A DNA stretch of 64,000 bases from the NCBI GenBank assembly GCA_964470555.1, contig CAYYDG010000010.1, positions 1 to 64,000 of the forward strand. The letters run 5' to 3'. This DNA comes from RBC074 sp964470555. Its GTDB lineage: Bacteria; Acidobacteriota; Blastocatellia; RBC074. Shown one piece after another: positions 16,480 to 24,849 of the stretch. The position numbers and the translations under genes were made by a program. The first letter of the stretch is position 1; the number at the start of each line of letters is the position of its first letter. The notes under the pieces were generated by a model. That model had not been told where the DNA came from and did no database searches. It saw only the letters and a list, made by a program, of their open reading frames with translations.

Positions 16480-17343
16480 ATGAGCGATTTTCCCTACAAT
16501 TCTGAACGATTAACCAATTACTTGCTTGGCAAATTGCCTGAACCAGAACGAGAACGGCTGGAAGAAGACTATTTCTGGGATAACGAAGTTTTTCTGGCGT
16601 TGATTGACGCCAAAGATCAATTGATCAGCGATTATTTGAATGACAAGCTTCAACCAGAAGACCGAAAACGATTTGAACAGCATTTTCTGACCTCGCCGGG
16701 CCGCAAACAGGAAGTAGAGCTTGCCGCTTCCTTTCGGCATTCTTCACTAAAATCCAAACGAAAACCTGCCGTCTTTTCATCAATAACAACGCCTTCCCAG
16801 CCATTAAAGGCTCATGGTGTTTGGCAGGCGCATAAACCACTGATTTGTGTGGGAATAGTGATTCTCCTCTTCATTTCAGGTTTTATGGCGATCTGGCTTC
16901 GATCAAACTCTTTGGTGTTGCCTCAACCTGTTGAACAACCAGTGTCAGCGTTATCAGGTTTGACCACCGTGTCACTTTCTCTGAGACCGACCTCATTGCG
17001 AAGTTCAAAGCGAAATACAACCGCAGAAGTCGGCCCAGAAACAGAAACTGTTGAACTGTATTTGGAAGTGAGCAAAGAAATTTTCCCGACCTACCAGGGA
17101 AGCCTCTTCATCAGAGACAGCGAAAAAGAAGAGGAAGTTCTTTCAAACGACTCTCTGTATGCCACAAAAAGTGAAAGCGGCCCGCCAACGGTCATTTGGA
17201 AGTTGCCCGCTGATAAACTCCAAGTCAATGACTACAGGGCCAGATTAAACGGCATCGCTCAAGACTCTGCTCCGATTCATATCGGCAATTACGATTTTGA
17301 AGTTCGCCCGCCTTCTCCAGAAAATTCTTCGCAAGGTAAATAA
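16480..17343 (+). CDS. anti-sigma-factor-like single-pass membrane protein
   Basis: 287 residues, 41 bp after the sigma-like gene. The N-terminal cytoplasmic domain (1-85) has a LLGKLPEPERERLEEDYFWD motif and a second LISDYLNDKLQPEDRKRFE helix, the pattern of zinc-less anti-sigma domains that accompany these acidobacterial sigma factors. A single membrane helix spans about 125-147, and the rest is a periplasmic beta-rich domain of unknown ligand. An AAGGA lies about 9 nt before the ATG. It probably sequesters the sigma factor at the membrane. Confidence 0.75.
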   Translation: MSDFPYNSERLTNYLLGKLPEPERERLEEDYFWDNEVFLALIDAKDQLISDYLNDKLQPEDRKRFEQHFLTSPGRKQEVELAASFRHSSLKSKRKPAVFSSITTPSQPLKAHGVWQAHKPLICVGIVILLFISGFMAIWLRSNSLVLPQPVEQPVSALSGLTTVSLSLRPTSLRSSKRNTTAEVGPETETVELYLEVSKEIFPTYQGSLFIRDSEKEEEVLSNDSLYATKSESGPPTVIWKLPADKLQVNDYRARLNGIAQDSAPIHIGNYDFEVRPPSPENSSQGK

Positions 17344-17451
17344 ATGACGAAACATTTTTTCGTTTATCCGCACTTGTCAATGGAAAGCTTTTGACAACGT
17401 ATTCTAGTGACGTCCCAGCCATCGCCGTTAGATTGTTTTCTAATGGTCGCC

Positions 17452-17512
17452 TGAGCTAAAGCGGCTTTTCGGCAAAGGCATTAGCCAATCACGAAAAGCG
17501 GTTTTAGTCTCA
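17452..17512 (+). other. imperfect hairpin in the intergenic region before uvrA
   Basis: Outer TGAG/CTCA plus CTAAAGCGGCTTTTCG against CGAAAAGCGGTTTTAG (14 of 16 positions pair) form a long stem with a 20-nt loop. It lies 15 nt before a terminator-like hairpin. Together they suggest a structured transcript end or a leader; no known RNA family was recognised. Confidence 0.45.
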
Positions 17513-17526
17513 GGAGTATTTTTACA

Positions 17527-17597
17527 TTCGGTTAGTTGAGTAGGGGATTCCAGCCTTTTAAGTTCTTAGCCAGCTCGACTAACTGAACCTTTTTTTT
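17527..17597 (+). terminator. probable Rho-independent terminator
   Basis: A 14-bp stem (17527-17540 with 17574-17587, including two G-U pairs) is followed by CC and eight T residues (17590-17597). It is correctly placed to end the sigma/anti-sigma transcript before uvrA. The loop is long (33 nt), so it is less certain than a compact terminator. Confidence 0.6.
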
Positions 17598-17682
17598 CTG
17601 CCAGGTCAAATCCCAAACACGCCGCCACAGAGCCATCTAAACTCGCAGAATCGGAAACGCAGACCACGCTGAAAAGCCGAAT

Positions 17683-17712
17683 TTGTCAGTCATTCCAGGC
17701 GTCGGCTAAAAT
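17683..17712 (+). promoter_or_regulatory. candidate uvrA promoter
   Basis: TTGTCA (17683-17688) and TAAAAT (17707-17712) with an 18-bp spacer, about 73 bp before the uvrA start. No LexA-type palindrome was recognised nearby. Confidence 0.4.
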
Positions 17713-17785
17713 CCGAAATTCATCACAAAACAATTTTTTGCCGTCGCAACATAGAACAGGCGCAACAGCGAGGGCTGAGGTTTTC

Positions 17786-20662
17786 ATGACCAATCACGAA
17801 ACGATCACCGTGCGCGGCGCGCGCGTCAACAACCTGAAAAACATCACGTTTTCGATTCCACTGAACAAATTGACTGTCGTGACAGGAGTCAGCGGCAGCG
17901 GCAAATCTTCCCTGGCGTTCGACACCATTTACGCCGAAGGCCAGCGCCGATATGTCGAATCGCTATCGGCTTACGCTCGCCAATTTCTGGAACGTATGGA
18001 CAAGCCGGACATAGACGAAGCGACAGGAATTTGCCCTGCCATTGCCATCAACCAGAAAAATTCCACCCGCAATCCGCGTTCGACCGTCGCCACCCAAACC
18101 GAAATTTACGATTACCTGCGTTTGCTGTTTGCGCGCACAGGCGTGACTCGTTGCCGAAGCTGTAACCGCGAAGTCAAACGCGATACGCCGGAATCAATCG
18201 CCGACGAAATCCTGCAATTGCCAGAAGGGACGCGCTTTTTCATTTTGTTTCCGGCATCAGCCGGGACTGAGTTCAGCGAATCTGCGGAACCCAGCACCGA
18301 GCGAAAATCCACCAAAGCCAAACCGCGCGCGGGAAAAGCCAAATCTTCGGTCAACGTCAAAGCCCACTTGATGAGCTTGATGCAGCGCGGCTTCACACGG
18401 CTTTTCTTCGCCGAGAAAAACGAAACCATTGAATTGCAAACACCTGACAGTTTCACTGGCAAAAGTTTCGACAACGTTTTTGTGCTGGTTGACCGCCTGG
18501 TTGCACGCCCGGATTCACGCAACCGACTGACCGATTCCATAGAAACCTGTTACCGCGAAGGACACGGCCAGGCCGTCATTCAAACTGTTGGGCAAACCGT
18601 TGGAGACAAACCGGAGCGGTTTTTCTTTTCCGAACAGTTTCAGTGCAAACAATGCCGGATTCAGTACGTGCTGCCCGAACCACAGTTGTTCAGCTTCAAC
18701 AATCCCTTTGGCGCGTGTCCGACCTGCCAGGGATTCGGCAACACAATCGGATTGGACATGAATCTGGTGATTCCGAATCGAGAATTATCGTTGGCCGATG
18801 GAGCGATTGAACCGTTCACCAAGCCACAATTCAAAGATTGGCAGACCGAGTTGGCGAAGTTTGCCAAACGCGAAGGCATTTCCACGACGACGCCGTTCTC
18901 GGCCTTGTCGCCGGAACATCAGCGCGCTGTGGTTGAAGGCGACGGCAATTACGAAGGCGTCAAAGGCTTGTTCGATTATCTGGAAACGAAAAAATACAAG
19001 CTGCACATTCGCGTGCTGATTTCGAAATATCGTGGCTACACGCGCTGCCCTGATTGCCGTGGCGGAAGGTTGCGACGCGAGGCGCAAGACGTGTTTGTCG
19101 GCGATAAAAACCTGCCGGAAATCGTCGGGCTTTCGATCAAAGACGCTCGCGCGTTTTTCGACAACTTGAAACTGACCGCAGAGCAAACCGCAATTGCCGA
19201 CCGCTTGCTGAAAGAAATTCGTTCGCGGCTGCGCTTTCTGGATGAGGTCGGTTTGGATTACCTGACGCTGGATCGGTTGGCGGCGACGCTTTCCGGCGGC
19301 GAGGCCCAGCGCATTCAATTGGCCACGCATCTGGGTTCCTCGCTGGTTGGGGCAATGTACGTGTTGGATGAACCTTCGATTGGTTTGCATCCGCGAGACA
19401 GCGCCCGGTTGATCGGCTTGTTGGAAAATTTGCGCGACATCGGCAACACGGTGCTGGTTGTCGAACACGAAGCCGAAATGATGCGCTCGGCAGATTACAT
19501 TCTGGATATTGGCCCAGGCGCTGGCGAATTGGGCGGCGAAATCATTTACCAGGGCAATTTCAACAATCTTCTGAAAAGCGAATCTTCGCTGACCGGAAAA
19601 TACCTGCGCGGCGAAGCTCAAATCAAAACGCCGAAAGAACATCGCCAACCGGACAAACACAGCATTACCATTCGCGGCGCCCGCGCTCACAATCTGAAAA
19701 ACATTGACGTGACAATTCCGCTTGGCCAGTTGGTGTGCATCACAGGCGTCAGCGGCAGCGGCAAATCCACGCTGGTTCACGAATGCCTGTTTGCCGGATT
19801 GAAAAAACAGCGCGGCGATTGGACCGGCCAGATTGGCGATTTCGGCTCCATCGAAGGCGGCAAATTCGTGGACGAAATCATTCTGGTTGACCAATCGCCG
19901 ATTGGCCGCACGCCGCGTTCGAACCCTGTCACATACATCAAAGTTTACGACCAGATCCGCGAAGTTTTCGCCCAGACGCGCGAAGCTCAGATGCGCGGAT
20001 TCAATCCCAGTCATTTTTCGTTCAACGTTCCCGGCGGGCGTTGCGACGTGTGCGAAGGTGACGGAACCGTCACGGTCGAAATGCAGTTTCTGGCCGATGT
20101 CGAACTGGTTTGCGAAGAGTGCAACGGCAAACGATTCAAAAACTCCGTGCTGGAAGTGCTTTATCGCGGCAAGAACATTCACGAAGTTTTGCAATTGACC
20201 GTGCGCGAAGCCATAGCGTTTTTTTCGCAGGCTCCGCGCATTGCCAACAAGCTGAAGGTGCTGGACGACGTGGGATTGGGATATTTGCGGCTGGGACAAT
20301 CGGCTACGACGCTTTCCGGCGGCGAAGCGCAACGTGTCAAACTGGCTTCGTATTTGTCCAAAGCGTCGGGCGACCGTTCGTTGTATATCTTCGATGAACC
20401 GACGACCGGGTTGCATTTTGACGACATCAATAAACTGCTGAAATCGTTTCGGCGATTGCTGGAAACCGGAGCGTCGTTGATCGTCATTGAACACAATCTG
20501 GATGTGATAAAAACCGCCGACTGGATCATTGATCTTGGGCCGGAAGGCGGCGTTGGCGGAGGCCAGATCGTCGCCGTTGGCACGCCGGAAGAAATCGCCA
20601 AGGTCGAAGCTTCGCACACTGGCCGGTTTTTGAAAGCGCACTTGGCCGGTCACAACGCCTGA
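17786..20662 (+). CDS. uvrA: excinuclease ABC subunit A
   Basis: DNA damage-recognition ATPase of nucleotide excision repair, 958 residues. It has two ABC modules: Walker A GVSGSGKSSLAF (about 34-45) and GVSGSGKSTLVHE in the second half, with signatures LSGGEAQRI and LSGGEAQRV. Zinc sites are visible in CKQC...CPTC (first module) and CDVCEG...CEECNGKRF (second module). The start at ATG 17786 has GAGG 6 nt upstream; a 16-codon extension is rejected because it precedes the conserved MTNHETITVRGAR start. uvrB and uvrC are not nearby. Confidence 0.97.
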   Translation: MTNHETITVRGARVNNLKNITFSIPLNKLTVVTGVSGSGKSSLAFDTIYAEGQRRYVESLSAYARQFLERMDKPDIDEATGICPAIAINQKNSTRNPRSTVATQTEIYDYLRLLFARTGVTRCRSCNREVKRDTPESIADEILQLPEGTRFFILFPASAGTEFSESAEPSTERKSTKAKPRAGKAKSSVNVKAHLMSLMQRGFTRLFFAEKNETIELQTPDSFTGKSFDNVFVLVDRLVARPDSRNRLTDSIETCYREGHGQAVIQTVGQTVGDKPERFFFSEQFQCKQCRIQYVLPEPQLFSFNNPFGACPTCQGFGNTIGLDMNLVIPNRELSLADGAIEPFTKPQFKDWQTELAKFAKREGISTTTPFSALSPEHQRAVVEGDGNYEGVKGLFDYLETKKYKLHIRVLISKYRGYTRCPDCRGGRLRREAQDVFVGDKNLPEIVGLSIKDARAFFDNLKLTAEQTAIADRLLKEIRSRLRFLDEVGLDYLTLDRLAATLSGGEAQRIQLATHLGSSLVGAMYVLDEPSIGLHPRDSARLIGLLENLRDIGNTVLVVEHEAEMMRSADYILDIGPGAGELGGEIIYQGNFNNLLKSESSLTGKYLRGEAQIKTPKEHRQPDKHSITIRGARAHNLKNIDVTIPLGQLVCITGVSGSGKSTLVHECLFAGLKKQRGDWTGQIGDFGSIEGGKFVDEIILVDQSPIGRTPRSNPVTYIKVYDQIREVFAQTREAQMRGFNPSHFSFNVPGGRCDVCEGDGTVTVEMQFLADVELVCEECNGKRFKNSVLEVLYRGKNIHEVLQLTVREAIAFFSQAPRIANKLKVLDDVGLGYLRLGQSATTLSGGEAQRVKLASYLSKASGDRSLYIFDEPTTGLHFDDINKLLKSFRRLLETGASLIVIEHNLDVIKTADWIIDLGPEGGVGGGQIVAVGTPEEIAKVEASHTGRFLKAHLAGHNA

Positions 20663-20682
20663 AGCTGAATCGTGGAAACGTT

Positions 20683-20690
20683 GCTATAAT
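20683..20690 (+). promoter_or_regulatory. extended -10 promoter of the toxin-antitoxin pair
   Basis: TGCTATAAT fits the extended -10 consensus (TGnTATAAT) just after the uvrA stop and 25 bp before the antitoxin ATG. No good -35 is present, which is acceptable for extended -10 promoters. Confidence 0.6.
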
Positions 20691-20715
20691 TCGCCGGTCT
20701 CGGAGGAAAGAGAAT

Positions 20716-20973
20716 ATGACGACTATTGCAATTGACGCAGTATACGAGAACGGAGTTTTGAAATTGCCTCAACCGCTGTCTGGATTGAGAGACCAAACCA
20801 AGGTTCACCTTATTATTGAAGCGGCAGACGAGCCGACTCAACCTGAGAAGAATCAACTGGCAGATATTTTGGAACGCATTGATCGTCGGCGGGCTGCCAT
20901 CTACCTCCGTTGTGGCGAATTGGAGGACAGCGCCGCGTTGATACGCGAAGGACGTGAAAAGGAGCTTGAGTGA
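20716..20973 (+). CDS. DUF104/AF2212-like antitoxin
   Basis: 85-residue protein with the N-terminal pattern IDAVYENGVLKLPQPLSGLRDQTKV, typical of the beta-barrel AF2212 antitoxin family that pairs with PIN-domain toxins. The C-terminal part is acidic/helical and should wrap the toxin. GGAGG lies upstream of the ATG, and the end overlaps the toxin start by 4 bp (GTGA). Confidence 0.88.
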   Translation: MTTIAIDAVYENGVLKLPQPLSGLRDQTKVHLIIEAADEPTQPEKNQLADILERIDRRRAAIYLRCGELEDSAALIREGREKELE

Positions 20974-21401
20974 GTCTTTACGTTCTTGATGCCGGAGTTG
21001 CTGTCAAATGGTTCATTCAGGAAGCAGACACTGATCTGGCGCGGCAATTACTGGAACGATACAACCGTGGTGACGATCAGTTGATCGCTCCAGATTTACT
21101 TGTCCCTGAATGTGCGAACGTTTTCTGGAAACGCGCCGTGCGCGGTGATCTGACTATCCCTGAGGCTGAAGATAGTTTGTATGATTTACTGGCGATGAAT
21201 TTGACTTTGATATCCTCCTCAATTTTGGCGCCGAAAGCGCTTTATTTGGCGCGAACGCATCACAGGGCGGTTTACGATTGCCTTTATCTGTCGCTCGCCA
21301 TTGCTTACAGTTGTGAATTGCTGACTACGGATGAACGGTTTTTCAATTCTATTTCTTCAGCCTTTCCACAAGTTCGGCTTCTTCGTAACAAAATTTTCTG
21401 A
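20970..21401 (+). CDS. PIN-domain toxin (VapC-type ribonuclease)
   Basis: 143 residues with a GTG start at 20970, preceded by AGGAG at 6 nt. The PIN acidic residues are in place: Asp in VLDAGVAVKWF, Glu in VPECANVFWKR, Asp in AVYDCLYLSLA and Asp in LLTTDERFF. It should be an Mg-dependent RNase neutralised by the upstream antitoxin. The target RNA cannot be inferred. Confidence 0.9.
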   Translation: MSLYVLDAGVAVKWFIQEADTDLARQLLERYNRGDDQLIAPDLLVPECANVFWKRAVRGDLTIPEAEDSLYDLLAMNLTLISSSILAPKALYLARTHHRAVYDCLYLSLAIAYSCELLTTDERFFNSISSAFPQVRLLRNKIF

Positions 21402-21411
21402 TTCAAAAAAT

Positions 21412-21532
21412 GCCGCCGAAGCCTTCGCAGACACCGCAAACAGAGAACAAGAGAAGAGTGATGCCTGCACGGCCTCGCTGCTTCTTGTCCAACTCCTCTC
21501 TGTTCGCGGCGCCTGCGAAGACCGCGGCGGCG
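21412..21532. repeat. imperfect inverted-repeat element between convergent genes
   Basis: Arms of 24 bp (21423-21446 and 21497-21520) match at about 21 of 24 positions: CTTCGCAG, then CCGC, then AACAGAGA against the complementary right arm. The element fills the gap between the PIN toxin and the convergent TonB gene and may act as a bidirectional transcription stop. It resembles no other element in the window. Confidence 0.7.
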
Positions 21533-21574
21533 TCAAGTTTGGGACTGGAGATTGTAGAGGTAATCCAATTTCGG

Positions 21575-22702
21575 TCAGTAAAGCGTGAAGTTGTATTCGA
21601 TCTGCATGCGAACGCTGACCGCCCGCCCCTTGTTCGCCGCCGGAATAAAACGAATCTTCTGCGCTGCCTGAACGGCTTCTTCAGTCAATCCGTGCGACAA
21701 CGGGCGAACGACTCGAATATCGAACACGCGCCCGTCGGCTCCTAAAATCAGGCTGAGGATGACTGTGCCTTGAATTCTGTTTTGCCGGGCGTCTTCGGTG
21801 TATTTGGCTCGTTCCTTGTAGGTGATGGTTGGCCGCAAACTGCGTGTGGCCGTATAAATTTCACTGCCTGTGCCTGAAGGCTTGTCGCCAGTAAAACGCG
21901 GATCGTTGCCGCCAACGCCAAACTTGTTGCCGTCGCTGTATCCGTCTCCTCCCCCATTGCCGATTCCGTTTCTGCCGCCGTTGCCTAAAGAATCGTCATT
22001 GTCCCTGCTCCGCCAGTCGCCAATCGGCCCACGCAATTTCAAAAACGCATTCGGATCGGCAACGACCGTCATCGGCGTCACCAAAGTCGGATTGATCCGT
22101 GGCGGATCCAAATCAGGCGGACGCAATTGAAGCAAGGACGCTTGCGTAGGGACTCCCGCACGCGCGGGTGATTGGTCGTTGGCGCCACCTCCGCCGCCAG
22201 AATCCTGCTGGCGATTAAAACTGCCGCCAAGTTTTCCGGCACTGGCTTTGAGCGATTGCCCGACTTCATCCAGCTTTGGTTTCAAAATCGGCACAATCTC
22301 GAAAAACGGACCTGGGTTTTTGATTAATTCCGGCTCTTTGGCTTCGATCAATTGAGCAGGCGACGTGAACAGTCCAATCAAGACTCCGGCCATCATCACT
22401 GCCGCATAGGCAATCACTGCGGAAGCCATTCCGGCCTGCAGCAATTGTTTTCGGCGACGGCTGCTGGTTTCGCCGCGCATCAATCCGGCGAGAAAACTTT
22501 TCGGATTGTGTTTGAAGTCATCAACGGCGTCGGCGAATTCGCGCGCCAACCGTTGCAGGAATGATTCCTCTTCAAGCAGGAATTGAAATTCGTTCTGTTT
22601 CAGTTGTGCTCGCAGATCGTATTTGACCAACTCGGCTGCGTCCTGCGGGCAGAATTGAAATCCTTCAGCAAAGCTACGGACACACTTCGGGCAGACTTTC
22701 AT
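21575..22702 (-). CDS. TonB-family energy transducer-like protein with N-terminal zinc ribbon
   Basis: 375 residues. The N-terminus has paired cysteines (CPKC and FCPQD) like a half zinc ribbon, followed by a single membrane helix (about 90-112), a Gly/Pro/Asn-rich periplasmic linker with many GNGG repeats, and a C-terminal TonB domain (IQGTVILSLILGADGRV...AAQKIRFIPA...VRMQIEYNFTLY). It may couple inner-membrane energy to outer-membrane receptors or act as a structural linker. AGGAG lies 7 nt before the ATG. No ExbB/ExbD or receptor gene is nearby. Confidence 0.88.
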   Translation of the reverse strand: MKVCPKCVRSFAEGFQFCPQDAAELVKYDLRAQLKQNEFQFLLEEESFLQRLAREFADAVDDFKHNPKSFLAGLMRGETSSRRRKQLLQAGMASAVIAYAAVMMAGVLIGLFTSPAQLIEAKEPELIKNPGPFFEIVPILKPKLDEVGQSLKASAGKLGGSFNRQQDSGGGGGANDQSPARAGVPTQASLLQLRPPDLDPPRINPTLVTPMTVVADPNAFLKLRGPIGDWRSRDNDDSLGNGGRNGIGNGGGDGYSDGNKFGVGGNDPRFTGDKPSGTGSEIYTATRSLRPTITYKERAKYTEDARQNRIQGTVILSLILGADGRVFDIRVVRPLSHGLTEEAVQAAQKIRFIPAANKGRAVSVRMQIEYNFTLY

Positions 22703-22836
22703 AAATTTGCTCCTGATGTTGCGTGTTTGAAAGTATCGTGAGCCTGCCGACGGGATGTCGTCAGCAGACGTAATGGATGCCAGCGATTTCGGAGTTGGTG
22801 ACGGATGAACGGCAGGTTTGAAAAATTCTTGCAGCG

Positions 22837-23796
22837 CTATTTTTCAAAATCTTCACGAAGTTTGGCGACGATGCGACTGCCCTTTTCGATGACCTTTTCT
22901 TCAAAGCCGAAGCCTTCCAGCCAGAACGTATTTTGCTGAGCGCGCCACCAAGTCCATTGGCGTTTGGCATAATGCCGCGTATCGAGCTTCATCTGCTCGA
23001 CGGCGCTTTCCAACGTTCGCTCGCCGAGCAGGTATTCGACAAAACGTTTGTATCCGTGCGCATTGAAGGCTTTGGCAGTCGGCGGAACGCCGGAGGCAAT
23101 CAGGTTTTGAATTTCCGCCAGCAAACCGCGTTCGACCATCAAATCGGTTCGCTGGTTGATGCGGTCATACAATTCTTCGCGCGGCGGTTGCAGCACCAGA
23201 TAAAACATTCGCGCGGCTTCTTCGGTCGGCTGTTCGGGCGCGGCGGCTTGCCATTCGGAAAGTGGTTTGCCGGAAGAAAAAAACACCTCCAACGCGCGAA
23301 TCACGCGCGACCAATCATTCGGCGCGAACTTCGCGGCCAGCGGTGGATCCACTCGCGCCAGCATTCGGTGTAAATGTTCGGCTCCGCGACGTTCCAAAAT
23401 TCGCTGAAATCGTGGCCGCAGCCGTTCGTCAATTTCCGGCGAATCAAAAAACTTCGTCGTCAACGCGCGCAGATAAAATCCCGTTCCGCCAACCAGCAAC
23501 GCCTGTTTGCCACGCGCTTCGATGTCGGCGATGACGGCGCGCGCACGTTCCGCCCATTCCACAGCGGTCAAATTGTACGTCGGTTCGACGATGTCAATCA
23601 GATGATGCGGGATGCCCTGCTGCTCTTCGGGCGGGACTTTGGCTGTGGCGACGTAAATTCCACGATAGGTTTGCACCGAATCGCAATTGATGATTTCGCC
23701 GTCGAAGCGGTGCGCGAGCGCAATTCCCAGATCGCTTTTGCCCGAAGCGGTCGGCCCCACGACGGCAATCAGAGGTTGTTTCTTTGCGGCGGTCAT
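22837..23796 (-). CDS. miaA: tRNA dimethylallyltransferase
   Basis: Adds dimethylallyl to N6 of A37 in tRNAs that read codons starting with U. The P-loop is GPTASGKSDL (about 14-23), with the NCDSVQTYRG substrate motif, LVGGTGFYLRAL, and the C-terminal RRYAKRQWTW-like segment seen here as TRHYAKRQWTWWR. At 319 residues it is of normal length. The ATG overlaps the stop of a 29-codon gene as ATGA, so it is the last gene of a coupled operon with NAD-salvage genes. Confidence 0.96.
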   Translation of the reverse strand: MTAAKKQPLIAVVGPTASGKSDLGIALAHRFDGEIINCDSVQTYRGIYVATAKVPPEEQQGIPHHLIDIVEPTYNLTAVEWAERARAVIADIEARGKQALLVGGTGFYLRALTTKFFDSPEIDERLRPRFQRILERRGAEHLHRMLARVDPPLAAKFAPNDWSRVIRALEVFFSSGKPLSEWQAAAPEQPTEEAARMFYLVLQPPREELYDRINQRTDLMVERGLLAEIQNLIASGVPPTAKAFNAHGYKRFVEYLLGERTLESAVEQMKLDTRHYAKRQWTWWRAQQNTFWLEGFGFEEKVIEKGSRIVAKLREDFEK

Positions 23797-23882
23797 TCAG
23801 ATAAGTTCAGCCAGCGATACGCGGCAATCGCCAGCAACGCGGTCAGCAGCAACCAGACGCCGAGTTGTTGTTTTCGAGTCAT
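23793..23882 (-). CDS. 29-residue single-pass membrane micropeptide
   Basis: Encodes 29 residues: a short basic N-terminus (MTRKQQ), one hydrophobic helix (about 8-23, LGVWLLLTALLAIAAY) and a polar tail. Both ends are locked by ATGA overlaps: its ATG overlaps the stop of the DUF1475 gene, and its own TGA overlaps the miaA ATG. That tight phasing supports translation. Topology should be N-in. The function is unknown, perhaps as a partner of the DUF1475 membrane protein. It could alternatively be a coupling leader for miaA. Confidence 0.6.
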   Translation of the reverse strand: MTRKQQLGVWLLLTALLAIAAYRWLNLSE

Positions 23883-24226
23883 GATTTTCTCAACAGCAAA
23901 TCCGCCCAGGTGGCTTCGGATGGCAGACGAAAAAGCTGTATCAACACATACACCGACATGGCTATGTTGCCCAGACACATCACCAACACGAACCAAACGA
24001 CGCGCGACAGCCAACCGGTTTCCTTGTAAAACACCCAAACGTAAAACGTGACGAAACCGCAATAGGCATCCCACAGTGTCGCCACCCACCACGGCTCCGG
24101 CCAGACGCGCGGGCCGACGTTAAAGACGCTTTCGACCAAACTGGCCTTGATCGTCACCCACAGCATGCCGGTCAAAATGGCGACGAACAAAACGATCAAA
24201 ATGGTTCGGGGCAATCGCTGGTTCAT
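23879..24226 (-). CDS. DUF1475-like small membrane protein
   Basis: 115 residues with about three membrane helices and a Trp-rich centre (WPEPWWVATLWDAYCGFVTFYVW), resembling the DUF1475 family. The start is at ATG 24226 with GAGGTGAG upstream; the 6-codon extension is rejected. It is 4 bp after the nicotinamidase-like gene and coupled to the micropeptide by ATGA. No enzymatic motif is visible. Confidence 0.75.
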   Translation of the reverse strand: MNQRLPRTILIVLFVAILTGMLWVTIKASLVESVFNVGPRVWPEPWWVATLWDAYCGFVTFYVWVFYKETGWLSRVVWFVLVMCLGNIAMSVYVLIQLFRLPSEATWADLLLRKS

Positions 24227-24230
24227 ACTC

Positions 24231-24842
24231 TCACCTCGCAACATTCAAACTGTTGAGCACGGCCTCAGTCGTCGTGAATTCGATTCCGGCGGCGCGCATT
24301 TCGACAAAGGTCTGCTCAGTGGTTTCCCTCGCCACGCCGCGAATCGCGTCTTCGACCACCTGGACGTGAGCGCCTGCCTCGATCAAACCAAGCACGCAAC
24401 AACGCACGCAGTAATCAGTCGCCACGCCAAACACTACACACTGCTCTCCGCGAAACGCTCCACGTTGCCGCAATCCATCCAGCCATTTGCTGGAAAACAT
24501 ATCGAAGACGATTTTTTTGACGACGTAATGCTTCCCTGCTTCAAGCTGCGTCTGAGAGTCGGCAACGGCATCCACGGCGATTTCCTGACGAGGGAGTTGT
24601 GGCAAATCGGCCAACACGCGCTCGGCTCCTGCCGTACCTTCCAGACAGTGCGGCGGAAACATTTGAAACTCCGGATCGCCTGGTTGATGAGCGCACCGCG
24701 AAGAAATCGTCGTCACGCCCAATTCACCTGCCGCGCGCAGCAACCGTTCCATGTTTGGTTTGACAGTTTCCGCCTGCGGCACGTACAGAGCGCCGCCTGG
24801 CTCCATAAAATCGAATTGCGTGTCTACGTCAAAAAAAATCAT
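24231..24842 (-). CDS. nicotinamidase/isochorismatase-like cysteine hydrolase
   Basis: 203 residues of the cysteine hydrolase fold with a catalytic-type triad: Asp7 in FFDVDTQFDF, Lys in HYVVKKIVFDMF and Cys in GVATDYCVRCC. A His/Asp metal site is suggested by SSRCAHQPGDPEF. Its place two genes after pncB makes nicotinamide to nicotinate conversion (PncA role) the best guess; isochorismatase is less likely by context. The ATG at 24842 has GAGGA 5-6 nt upstream. It follows the macro-domain gene by 7 bp. Confidence 0.85.
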   Translation of the reverse strand: MIFFDVDTQFDFMEPGGALYVPQAETVKPNMERLLRAAGELGVTTISSRCAHQPGDPEFQMFPPHCLEGTAGAERVLADLPQLPRQEIAVDAVADSQTQLEAGKHYVVKKIVFDMFSSKWLDGLRQRGAFRGEQCVVFGVATDYCVRCCVLGLIEAGAHVQVVEDAIRGVARETTEQTFVEMRAAGIEFTTTEAVLNSLNVAR

Positions 24843-24849
24843 TTCTTCC

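Noticed and set aside
17344..17785. tRNA or other known RNA gene
   Set aside because: Hairpins are present but no cloverleaf with T-loop and acceptor sequences could be formed; no other tRNA was found in the window either.
18785..20653. Long open frame (about 620 codons) on the minus strand
   Set aside because: It is antisense to uvrA, with no family pattern; codon bias of the real gene creates it.
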